Origin: Selaginella moellendorffii
Taxonomy: Eukaryota; Streptophyta; Lycopodiopsida; Selaginellales; Selaginellaceae
DNA: 64,000 nucleotides
Assembly: GCF_000143415.4 (NCBI RefSeq)
Contig: NW_003314335.1
Location: forward strand, 278,113 to 342,112
Direction of reading: 5' to 3'
Shown here: one piece after another, positions 21,590-30,748 of the stretch
Position numbering within the stretch: the stretch's first letter is position 1
Layout: every line of letters begins with the position of its first letter
Program-made: the position numbers and the translations under genes
Notes under the pieces: generated by a model
Seen by the model: the letters and a program-made list of their open reading frames with translations, nothing else
Databases searched by the model: none
Told to the model about the DNA's origin: nothing

Positions 21590-23205
21590 ATGGAGACGAT
21601 TGTGAATGGTGCAGCTGCGGCATCAGCTATGGGAGCGTTTGGACTGCTGTTGTACTTGAGGAACAAGATGAAGAAGATCCAAGGAAACAAGCAGCAGCTT
21701 CCTCCTTCCCCACAGTCACTCCCAATCATTGGTCATCTGCACCACTTTGTTTCCTCCGGGAAAGAGCCTCACCAACTATTCCAGAGCCTTGCAGCCGTCC
21801 ACGGGCCAATCTTCTCCCTCCGCCTCGGATACATGAATGTCGTTGTTGTCTCGGACAGATCTACTGCTAAACAGGTTCTTAAGACTAATGACTTGGCTCT
21901 TGCTTCCAGGCCCAAGCTCATCTCCGTAAAGCATGCCTTGTACAACTTCCAAGATGTCGTCTTCAGTGATTACACCAAAGAGCTGCGAGAGATCAGGAAA
22001 TTTCTAGCTATGGAGCTCCTGTCGGCCAAAAAACTGGATATGTTCACAAATGTCAAGGAGGACGAGCTCTCATGGCTGGTTTTGACTCTAGCCAATGCGT
22101 CAGAGCAACTCAACACTTTCAAGATGAGGGATTACCTTGTTGGACTGACATACAACGTCATCACAAGAATGCTTATGGGCAAACGGTACTACGGAGCCCC
22201 GCCGGATGACAAGGAGTATGAAGAGGGAGTTGCATTCAAGAAAGTCGTTGACGATGCTATCAAAATTGGAGTAGCTGGAAGCATTGCCGACTTCTTCCCG
22301 CAGCTCGAGTTCCTTGACTGGAAGGTCTCACAGGCTAAAAAAGTTCAGCGAGAACTGGACAAGTTCCTGCAACGTATGCTGGATGAACACCGTGTGCCGA
22401 ACCGAGGAAACTCTCAGGAGGATTTCCTTGACATGATTCTGGAGGCTTCGTTCATGAGCGATGACAGGATCAAGGCGACTGTGTTTGTAAGTTAAAAAGA
22501 TGCTCACATATTTTATAGGAATCAATGACACTGTTACATTTGCAGGATCTCATCACAGGTGGAACCGACAGCTCATCCTCGTTCCTTGAGTGGACCTTGG
22601 CGGAGCTTATCATGCATCCTCAAGTCCTTGCCAAAGCACAAGAGGAAATAGATACCGTGGTTGGTCACGGACGCAAAGTAAAAGAGTCGGACATTCCCAG
22701 GATGCCTTACTTACAGGCAGTGATCAAGGAAGGCTTCAGGCTGCACTCACCAGTCCCACTCCTGGTGCCTCATTACGCTAACCAAGAGTGCAGCATCAAC
22801 GGTTACACAATCCCATGCAACACAACCGTCTTTGTCAACACATACGCAATGGGAAGAGACCCCAAGGTGTGGGATAATCCACTCGAGTTTGACCCGGAGA
22901 GGTTCCTTTCAGGTCCACATAAGGAGGTTGAGGTGTTGGGTCAGAACGTCAACTTCGAGCTGCTTCCATTTGGTTCTGGACGCAGGTCATGCCCAGGCTC
23001 TGCACTTGGCAACTCTATAGTGCACTTCACTTTGGCTACACTGCTCCACTGCTATGACTGGAAAGCTGGGGATAAAATAGATTTTGCTGAGTCTAGCGGA
23101 GCTGCTAAGATCATGAAGTTTCCGTTGTGTGTTCAGCCAACTCCAAGGCTCCAGATACAGGACATGTATGTTACCAACCAGTATACCAACCCAATCCATA
23201 TGTGA
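21590..23205 (+). CDS. Cytochrome P450 (CYP71-clan type)
   Basis: Two exons, 21590-22486 and 22546-23205, with a 59-bp intron; 518 aa. The first in-frame ATG is at 21590. It has an N-terminal anchor (AMGAFGLLLYL), a Pro-rich hinge LPPSPQSLPIIGHLHHF, I-helix LITGGTDSSSSFLEW, K-helix KEGFRLHSPVPLLVPH (ExxR), FDPERF and haem loop FGSGRRSCPGSALG. The frame is intact. It diverges from the diterpene synthase across the shared spacer and so could be co-expressed. It is not a recent duplicate of the 15-16.6 kb P450, because the sequences differ throughout. Confidence 0.93.
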
Positions 23206-23579
23206 TTACTTCAACACAGCATATTTTATTTTAATTTTGATATAGCTTTCACAAAAATCATATGGTTTGAAATCTGATTTTTGTAAAACATAAAGTAGAA
23301 TTGAATAGAATTATAAATATACATAACATGAAATCTAATTTATATAACTATAATTATAGATAGCATAGTTTTGAAATTATAGATTGATATAGTTTTTAAT
23401 GTATATATAACTTATAGTATTATTATAAAGTGGAATATAATATAGTTTTCAACGTAAATAATGACTATTTTAGAACTAAAATATAATACATTTTTGTTTG
23501 CTTAGGAATATAGTTAAAATATACTTAGGTATATTTTATTATTAATGGTTATTATACATTTAAATTGGGGTTTTGCGTG
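23206..23579. other. AT-rich 3' flank of the P450 gene
   Basis: Strongly AT-rich, no open frame of note. It probably includes the P450 3' untranslated region. Confidence 0.5.
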
Positions 23580-23668
23580 ATGGCTGGATCAATCGCGGTT
23601 GTAGGAGACGGGAATGGCGACACTGGCCTGGATCTTGGAGCTCTGGTGGCGGCGTCGACTGGAAAGAG
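23580..23668 (+). other. Possible isolated first exon
   Basis: A GC-richer island in AT-rich DNA has an ATG followed by MAGSIAVVGDGNG and ends at AAGAG|GTAGTC, which could be a splice donor. No downstream exon was recognised. Opposite-strand sequence near 23900-23975 also reads as a short open frame (DPYQEPVASYYAKF) of unknown identity. This could be a fragment of a lost gene. Confidence 0.25.
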
Positions 23669-24361
23669 GTAGTCTGGCTCCTGGATTGCAATCGTGTTGT
23701 TGTTAAGCTCTTGCTGCTCACGCTCGCAACATCCTGTGCTTGTGATCGAGAAGAGTTTTCATTCACTGGGTTCTGGATGGATCATTCGATGGAAATCATT
23801 CGACGAAAGAAATTTCCACTCACAAACCTATCTTTGCGTTGGCTGAATGCCTGTGAGAAGAACAAGAGCTATGAATCTCGCTGGATCAATAAAACCTTTC
23901 GGGCATTGGCGTACACCATCCACCTCCTCGTGAACTTGGCGTAGTACGACGCCACGGGCTCCTGGTACGGATCCCAATGGTTTTCAAAACATAGCTTCCT
24001 TATTATGGCTACATTTTGTCTTTGTTTCTTTCTCGTGGATGAATTTCTAGAATTTTTTTTATCTAAGACTAAACCACAGACTACTGGAAAGATTCATTTT
24101 GATGCTTTCTCCATATCGTTTCTAAAGCTTGCAAGAAGCCCCAGTTGAGTGAATCCAGCTTGCTTGACGAGATCTCCTTATCAAAGATAAACTATTATGC
24201 GAGCAGTTAATCCGGGCTACTTTGTTGATTTTGCTATAAATCTCTTGCCAAAGGAAGGACAACAAGAGCTCGCGAACAAGAAGGCAATGGGGCTAAACAC
24301 TAACTCTATGTCAAATAGTAAATGTTCTACAATGTTAATAAGGGAGTATTTTCAAAATCAA

Positions 24362-24454
24362 TGGCTCCCCGATGAGATACTGCTTAAGATCTTTGAGCTG
24401 CTCACAGGGGTGGCATTCGTTTGCCATTACTGGAGGCGCTTGTGCCAATCTGAG
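24362..24454 (+). pseudogene. F-box motif fragment
   Basis: WLPDEILLKIFELLTG is followed directly by VAFVCHYWRRLCQSE and then a GTATGT donor. The two halves are the start and end of an F-box motif, but the central residues usually between them (roughly 10) are missing. No downstream repeats (LRR or Kelch) were found. F-box proteins are substrate adaptors of SCF ubiquitin ligases. Confidence 0.55.
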
Positions 24455-24777
24455 GTATGTTATCACAAGACTCCATATTTTTTTCTTGCCATTCTCTCCA
24501 AGAAGCATTGACCAGGTTTGCAAGGTGCGTGAGGTTTTTGGCATCTTCCTTTTTTTTGAATCAATGGCACAGCGTTCACGGGCTTGGTCCTCAAACATTT
24601 ATCCACAATCTCAAATATGGTAGCTTCGCCTTCGCTGCTCGCGAACTTAAGTGCTTGTTGACTTATCATTGACTTTTGTTACTCGTTTTTACTTCATATT
24701 GAGTAGATTGACTTCTCATTGACTTGACTTTTTGAGACCGCGTATGATGTACGCTAACATATATCATTGGAGACCAC

Positions 24778-25594
24778 TTACCTTCGCAGTAGCGAAAGAT
24801 GATCTAGCTCAAGAGGTCGTAGGTTGTACTGGAGCACCTTCCTTTTGATCTTGGAAGTGTCAACCCATGTCACAAAGTCTTCCATGTTTCTCCTCACCAG
24901 AAACGCTGGATCTGTGATTGTGTCTGGTCCTACTCTGATATCTGTGATCATGCCTGTCAAGGAAAACTTCTTTGATCTAGCGAAAACAAAAAAAAAAAAA
25001 ACAAAAAAAAGAGAGGATACGTCCTTGCTCCACAAACGTCACTGCGTCCTTGAGATTCTCGGCAAAGTGGAGCTTCACTAGCACCACTGCCAATCTCCTC
25101 CTGAGAAAACAAGAGAAGAGAGTAACAACATATTTGATTCTCAGTGGAAAGAGATGGAAAGTTTTTTTACCTGCAAAGCGCTGAAGCAGCAAGACTCTCG
25201 CATTGAGCCAAGCTCTTTTTCGTCGGGATGATTCCCATGTTCTACCTGGAAGAATTTCTAAGCAAAGAGCACAAGAAAAAAAAAGAGTGATGTTTCTTAC
25301 AATTTGTCCAGCACCTGGTCAGTCATTTGTATCCGGAATGGATCTTTTGGATCGAGCTTCTTTAGAATGCTGGTGAGCTTAGAAACCATTCCACAGATCT
25401 TGTTATAGCTGACCAAAACAGGGACACAAAATCAGCGCTCGCGAGAGAAAACAAAGACGCTACTCACTGCTTGTAATCGTCGCGGCTGGTGATCCTGTAG
25501 CGCTGCGGACCTCCCGCGAGTTCCTCTCGCGCTTCCATTCCAAGAAATTCACCTTCTTGAGCAGCCGCTGCTCGTGGAATTTGAGCTTCCTCAT
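24778..25594 (-). pseudogene. IMP3: IMP3-like U3 snoRNP protein gene, disrupted
   Basis: Five exons: 25468-25594, 25301-25408, 25171-25245, 25021-25100 and 24778-24941, spelling an IMP3 homologue. It starts MRKLKFHEQRLLKKVNFLEW, continues DPFRIQMTDQVLDKL, GIIPTKKSLAQCE, VVLVKLHFAENLKDAV (S4-type RNA-binding fold), [13 protein letters not shown] and [21 protein letters not shown]3 is part of the small-subunit processome that guides U3 pairing for 18S rRNA processing. Exon 1 is one base short for its splice phase (near 25507, before QRYRIT in the family frame). Exon 3 opens with TAG at 25242-25244 where the family has a Tyr-like position. Because IMP3 is essential, a second intact copy or an error is expected. 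It lies head to head with an NSUN-like gene. Confidence 0.8.
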
Positions 25595-25657
25595 CGCGCC
25601 CCCAAGAACCCTAACAAGACCCTAGCTCAAGAAGCCTAGGCCCAAAGTCTTGGAGGA
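25595..25657. promoter_or_regulatory. 63-bp divergent promoter between two rRNA-maturation genes
   Basis: Only 63 bp separate the two diverging ATGs. Any promoter must be bidirectional and must overlap the 5' untranslated regions. No TATA box is seen. The motif AACCCTA occurs (about 25608) and resembles a telo-box element common upstream of plant ribosome-biogenesis genes; its function here is inference. Confidence 0.5.
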
Positions 25658-27099
25658 ATGCTGGGCCGCAATCGGGGTAAGAGTGGGGTCTCTAGCCTGC
25701 GAATCTCCCTAGGCGCTAGCTCTCGATTTACACGCGCTGGCTCTTATCTCGGCCGCTGGCGCGGCGTTAGAAAGACACATTCCTGGAGCTCTGACGAGGA
25801 ATTGGAGATGGAGGTCGATGTAGACGATGAATCCGTGGAAATGCCGGATCTGGACGCGCAGGAGCTAGATTTCCACGCAAGAATGCGAAGAAGCAATCCG
25901 GTAAGAAGCCTCTCTCCAAAGCAAAGATGAAGAAGCTGCTCAAGCAAGAGCTCGAGAAGGAGAGAAAGTCCAACGTTTTCCACTCCTTCTCGGCCTTCTA
26001 CGAAGAACAGTATGGAAGCGCTCGGTGGAGCTCCTTGATGGCGTGCCTCTTGTCAAAGCCCCGCGTTGCATGCCTCGTCAACAAGTGCTGCAACGACGCC
26101 AGCGTTCCTCCATCGCCAAATTCCACTTGAGTTCCATCCTCAAGCTTCTGGCCTACGAATCCAACGAGCTCTTCCCTCATCCCGAGCGCGACACCCAGAA
26201 CGTCTTCGACTATTACCTGATGGATGCCGCGTCCGTTCTTGTCACCGAGGCTCTGGATCTCGAGATGGGCGACAAAGTCTTGGATTTGTGTGCTGCTCCC
26301 GGAGGGAAAACTCTGGGAATTTTACAGCAGCTGGATCTCCTCCAAGCCTCGCTGGTAGCAAACGAGCCATCGCCAACAAGGAGCAAGCGGCTGTCGAAGG
26401 TACAGAACTCTTCGTTTTTAGTTTTTCTTCTTTCATTTTCTTCTTTTCTTTCAAGTGATCAGGGTTTCAGCTTTGCAGGTTATCTCCGAGTACGTGCCAG
26501 AAAATCTAAGGACTTCCATTCGAGTCACCCGTCGCAATGGCATTAAGTGGACCGAGTATGATCTCTATGACAAGGTGCACCGTTCGCTCACGCTAGCTAG
26601 GAATATGATCAACGTGTTCACGGGGTATTTGTTCGTAGGTGTTGGTGGACTCGCCTTGTTCCTCTGAGCGACACTTGCTACACGATCCAAAGGAGCTCGG
26701 GACATGGACACCCCGACGCACGGAGAATTGTGCAAAGAGGCAGCTCGCACTCTTGTTTGCCGCTCTACGAGCAGCCAAGCTCTATGGTAGGATTGTCTAC
26801 TCGACGTGTTCACTCAGTCAGCTAGAGAATGACAGTGTGATTTCAAATGTGGGAGCACTGAGGCCATTGTTTATACTTTATTTTTTTCTTCCTCTTTCTT
26901 GCGGTTCCAGCTTTAACCTTTGGAGTGACAGGCAATAGAGAAAGGTAAGCTTGATTTCGAGGTGATCCACAGGCAGTGGCCGGTGGGCGAGAAGACGGAG
27001 CACGGCAGGATTGTCCTCCCTGACGTTTCTCAAGGATGGGGTCCAATCTACATTGCGGTGCTCAAAAAGCTTAGCCATAGCTTCAAAACACGAACATGA
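25658..27099 (+). pseudogene. NSUN-type RNA (cytosine-5) methyltransferase, frameshifted
   Basis: It begins at ATG 25658. Later segments contain KMKKLLKQELEKERK, FYEEQYGSARW, FDYYLMDAASVL, VLDLCAAPGGKT (SAM motif I), VLVDSPCSSER (motif IV Cys), YSTCSLSQLEND (motif VI catalytic Cys) and ILPDVS-like VLPDVSQGWGPIYIAVL. Introns lie after SKRLSK (26401-26479) and after YDLYDK (about 26575-26639), with a further one near 26847-26940. Two frame changes are needed, near 25874 (a short C run) and between about 26020 and 26110; both correspond to single-base losses. The enzyme would methylate cytosine in rRNA or tRNA. The last codons and stop lie inside GAACACG-type repeats that belong to the adjoining hAT element. 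Confidence 0.8.
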
Positions 27100-27180
27100 A
27101 CACGAACATGGCATTCAATTTTTTGAACACGAACACGGAACACAGAAATGAACACGGATAAACACGGGTGAAAACACAAA
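27080..27180. repeat. hAT-type subterminal repeats (AACACG units)
   Basis: The motif AACACG or GAACACG recurs about seven times with variants. Short subterminal repeats are typical of hAT elements, and a hAT transposase relic follows immediately. The terminal inverted repeat and target duplication could not be fixed. Confidence 0.6.
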
Positions 27181-27203
27181 TATTTTCTAGAATATTCTAC
27201 TTA

Positions 27204-28247
27204 TCACTCCATCTCATCTAGAAGCTCCTCATTAGCAAGATCATCATCTTCGTCTTCGTCCTCTTCTTCCATACCTTCAATATCAGCATCAATAATTTGA
27301 GGAATATTTCCTGTCTGGCTCAATCCCACAAACTTGTCATAGGAAATGTGGCTCCCTATCAACTTGGTATTATTGGCCACAAATACCAAGTCTGCAATCC
27401 GGCTCACTACTAAGCAATTCCTCTTCTTTGAAGTGATGTGCCCAAAAATGTTGAACAATCGCTCCACAGATGAAGAAGAACTTGCCTGACTAAGCACTCA
27501 AATTGTCAACCTTTGCAAATCTGGACCTGAGTAGCCATTGTCCTCCCACCACTGCATAGAACCCTTTGTTGTATGATCCATCTGAGAGTCCCTAGTGCCA
27601 AAACTACCCTCCAAGTTCCTGTATTGGCAAAGCTGATTTTTTATAGTTGACCTTTCATGATAGTCAGGGAACTGGATCTCCAAGTACATGTTCCAATCTT
27701 TGGAAACTTCCCTGGATTTTTCCTGTCCTCGCCCCTGAAACTCTGGATCAAGCATGTATGCCATGGAGTGAAAGGTGCTATGATAAGCCCACCACCTGTT
27801 TGAAATCAGTTGGTTTAGCTCCTCATACCTAAGATTGTTCTCTTCTTGTTGACGGATGTTCTCGCTCATCTGATCCATCCCCTCGTAGACCTTCCCAATC
27901 ACAGGCACGTCTCCGTCAACCATCCGTAGCAAATACATCACCCTCCTTGAAACACCCAGCATGTGGTTAACCTCGTTCCAGTATGTATCGTTGAACACAA
28001 TTCCTTGGCATGCTATCCCAGAATCTGTCCTTGACTCTAGCCTTGCATTGTAAGCGTCGCTCACAAACATTTGTTGTAGCTTTGGCCTCAGCTCCACCAA
28101 TCTCTCCATCATAAGAAAGTTGAAGGCAAATTGTGTTTCACTGAACTTCAACACTCGTCGTGAAGAGAAGGATGCCAAAATCGCTACTAGATGCGAATGG
28201 TTCCAGAGGAAGCCAACCAGAGTCTTTCCCTTGTCTAGCAGCCCAAC
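27204..28247 (-). mobile_element. hAT transposase relic, truncated
   Basis: The minus strand reads the middle and C-terminal parts of a hAT transposase: ETQFAFNFLMMERLVELRPK, NRWWAYHSTFHSMAYMLDPEF, WWEDNGYSGPDLQRL and the dimerisation motif ASSSSSVERLFNIFG, followed by KKRNCLV. An acidic tail ends the frame at 27204. One in-frame TGA lies near 27495-27497, just before VLSQASSS. The N-terminal BED zinc finger and catalytic core are missing because a Gypsy LTR fragment begins at 28248. It is inactive. Confidence 0.85.
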
Positions 28248-28512
28248 TGTCAGGAATCCCTCAATTCTTGCCACATTCTTGACTCTCACCAGATTCTTGA
28301 CCTGCAGACCACATTTTTGACTCTCAAGACACTTCCCTATTCCTGACTCTCTGATTTCCTGTACGATTCTTGAGTCTCGAGCCAGATTCCTGATGATGAT
28401 GTGGCGCCTCCTCGACCTCAGCTATATTTAGGCCGTTCTCGATCTAAGAGTGGTGGAGCTTCATCAACCTATAGTATATATAGATTAGCTTTGTTCCATT
28501 TCTCCACAATCA
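28248..28512 (+). mobile_element. Partial Gypsy LTR
   Basis: It starts TGTCAGGAATCCCTCAATTC and follows the LTR at 29292 with scattered substitutions as far as CCATTTCTCCACAATC, where similarity stops. It is an older, truncated LTR of the same family. It interrupts the hAT element on its left. Confidence 0.85.
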
Positions 28513-29291
28513 GGATCAACCCCATCGCTGATTCGAACTAAGTCACCAACACCCTCCGCTTCCATCACTTGAACCCAAAAGGTCCGACATCCCCTCTTAG
28601 CTGCTTTTTGAGCGGCCCTCGCAATCAGGAACTTTGCATCCCAATCCTTTGAGGAACGCTTTTGCAACTGAAAGGATACATTAGGACGTCCTTCTGACTT
28701 CAACTTGATACGACTTTGTCCAGCACCATAAATCCCTTTTATATACTTGTTGAAGAAATCCATACCAAACACCATCTGAAAATCTAGTATCTTCAACACT
28801 ACCAAGTCTACTCTTTCTTTCCACTTGGATATTTTTATTGGAACATCACTCACAAACTTTCTAGCTACTTGCCCACCTTCTGCAAACTGGAAGTGCATAG
28901 GTGACATTTGCTCGCATTCAATCCTAACAACTTAACTAAGTCTTCGGATATCACGTTGTGCGTAGCTTTCGTGTCAATCATCACTCGGATTCGGTGTCCA
29001 CAGACAAAGCCTACCAAATACATCAACGAATCAGTGTTTGCATTGACTGCAAGAAAAGCTTGAGGAAAGCAACAAAAGTTACTCACCTCTTTTTCCTCAT
29101 AGTCTGCATTGACCAACTCGTCAACCCCTTCAGCTTCACCACCACCGTCTTCCCTCATGACATTAACACGAGACCTTGTCTTATGCTTGTTGGGACATTC
29201 TAAGGACCTATGTCCCGACTCTCCACAATGGAAACAATGACCCACACTACCCATTCCGCTAGGAGCAGGTTTTGCAGGTTGCTGCTGCTTG
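28485..29291 (-). mobile_element. Gypsy gag zinc knuckle and protease fragment
   Basis: The minus strand has a CCHC knuckle CFHCGESGHRSLEC and, about 90 residues on, a retropepsin-like segment VMIDTKATHNVIS (active site DTK rather than DTG/DSG), then VFGMDFF. The stop lies inside the partial LTR, so this is a chimera of two insertions. The fragment ends at 29291, where the full-length chromovirus begins. It is on the opposite strand from that element and has a different sequence. Confidence 0.75.
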
Positions 29292-29678
29292 TGTCAGGAA
29301 TCCCCCAATTCTTGCCACATTCCTGACTCTCGCCGGATTCCTGACCTGCAGACCACATTCCTGACTCTCGAGACACTTCCCTATTCCTGACTCTCGAGAC
29401 ACTTCCCTATTCCTGACTCTCGAGACACTTCCCGATTCCTGAGTCTCGAGTCACATTCCTGATGATGATGTGGCGCCTCCTCGACCTCAGCTGTATTTAG
29501 GCCGTCCTCGATCCAAGAGTGGTGGAGCTTCATCAACCTATAGTATATATAGGTTAGCCTTGTTCCATTTCTCCACAATCTGAATCAACACCAGTCTAAG
29601 GCCTCTTCTTTGTTTTCACTAGCTTTTTCTCTTTGTCTTTAGCATTTTCCAGTCTTGATCTTGTTGGGGGTCTTGACA
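29292..29678 (+). repeat. 5' LTR of the chromovirus
   Basis: 387 bp, TGTCAGG to CTTGACA. It contains three tandem copies of a 26-bp unit around TTCCTGACTCTCGAGACAC (from about 29357). A TATA-like run TATAGTATATATAGG occurs near 29540. No standard tRNA-Met primer site follows the LTR. Confidence 0.93.
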
Positions 29679-29776
29679 GTTTGATTCAGATTGTGTTTTT
29701 TTGCTTTTCTTTTAGCTTGTTTTGATTATTTGATTGCCTTTGTCTTTTCCCCCCTTTCTTTTCTTTCTTCTTGCCA

Positions 29777-30748
29777 ATGGAGTCTCCAAGCCATTCTGAT
29801 TTCTTTGCTGAAGTCCTTGCAAAAATCCAGTCTGAGAATACCGAGCTGAAGGCAACCCTTCTTCGCATGCAGCAGGAGCTTGCTTCACTTTCGGCTCAAG
29901 GATCCAGCAAAGTTCCTGAACCGAAGGTGAGTTTCCCGGCGAAATTTTCAGGCAAGCGTTCGGAGCCTCGTGGATTTTTGAATCAAATGGAGCTGATCTT
30001 TGCACTTCATCATCGGCGGTACCCCACTCCCGAGTCTCAAATCGGCGCGATTGGGACATTGCTCGAGGGTGCAGCTTTGTCATGGTTTTCTCCTCTTCTG
30101 GAGAAGAGCATGAAAGGGGTCGTGGTTCCGGAGCTGATGGATCTTCAATTGTTCAAAGAGAAGCTCGAAGCATGTTTTGGCGAGACGGATCGGGTTCGGG
30201 CTGCTACCACAAAGATGAGACGTCTCTCTCAGGGGTCTCGTCCTGCCTCGATCTACGCTGCAGAGTTCCAACTCCTTGCCTTGGACACTCAGTGGGATGA
30301 GCGGGCCCTGATTGACCAATTTCGTTTCGGCCTCAACAACGGTGTCAAGGATTTGTTGCTCACCATGGAGGATCCCAAGGACCTGTCGGACACCATCAAC
30401 AAAGCTGTTCGATGTGACAATCGTCTCTTTGAACGTCGTCAGGAAAGTCGCCGCGCCGCTATTTTTCCGTCCCAGACTCAGGAATCCCAGCTTGAGTCTT
30501 CGGGGCATAGTCCTGAACCTACTGCTCCGGTCCCGATGGATATTTCTGGTACTCCCCGACTCATTAGAGGGAAGTTGAGTCCTGCTGAGAGGCAACGTCA
30601 AATATCTCATAATCTTTGCCTCTACTGTGCTGATCCTAATCACAAAGCAGCTGTGTGTCCCAGGAAGCCTCCCCGATTGCTCGAGTTCACTCTGCCTCAA
30701 AGTCCACCACTGTTGCAGTCGGGAAACGACCCTATCCAAACAGAGTAG
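29777..30748 (+). CDS. Chromovirus gag
   Basis: 323 codons from ATG 29777. An N-terminal coiled-coil-like stretch is followed by a retrotransposon gag domain ([24 protein letters not shown]) and a single CCHC zinc knuckle, [14 protein letters not shown], near the C-terminus. The frame is intact and overlaps the start of pol in the -1 frame. Gag packages element RNA into virus-like particles. Confidence 0.9.
   Translation: MESPSHSDFFAEVLAKIQSENTELKATLLRMQQELASLSAQGSSKVPEPKVSFPAKFSGKRSEPRGFLNQMELIFALHHRRYPTPESQIGAIGTLLEGAALSWFSPLLEKSMKGVVVPELMDLQLFKEKLEACFGETDRVRAATTKMRRLSQGSRPASIYAAEFQLLALDTQWDERALIDQFRFGLNNGVKDLLLTMEDPKDLSDTINKAVRCDNRLFERRQESRRAAIFPSQTQESQLESSGHSPEPTAPVPMDISGTPRLIRGKLSPAERQRQISHNLCLYCADPNHKAAVCPRKPPRLLEFTLPQSPPLLQSGNDPIQTE

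Noticed and set aside
25898-25918. 21-bp intron in the NSUN-like gene (GTAAGA...AAAG)
   Set aside because: Too short for splicing. A one-base frame loss upstream gives the Lys-rich reading directly.
27204-28289. Host nuclear protein with an acidic C-terminus
   Set aside because: The hAT dimerisation motif, flanking AACACG repeats and truncation by an LTR show that it is a transposase relic.
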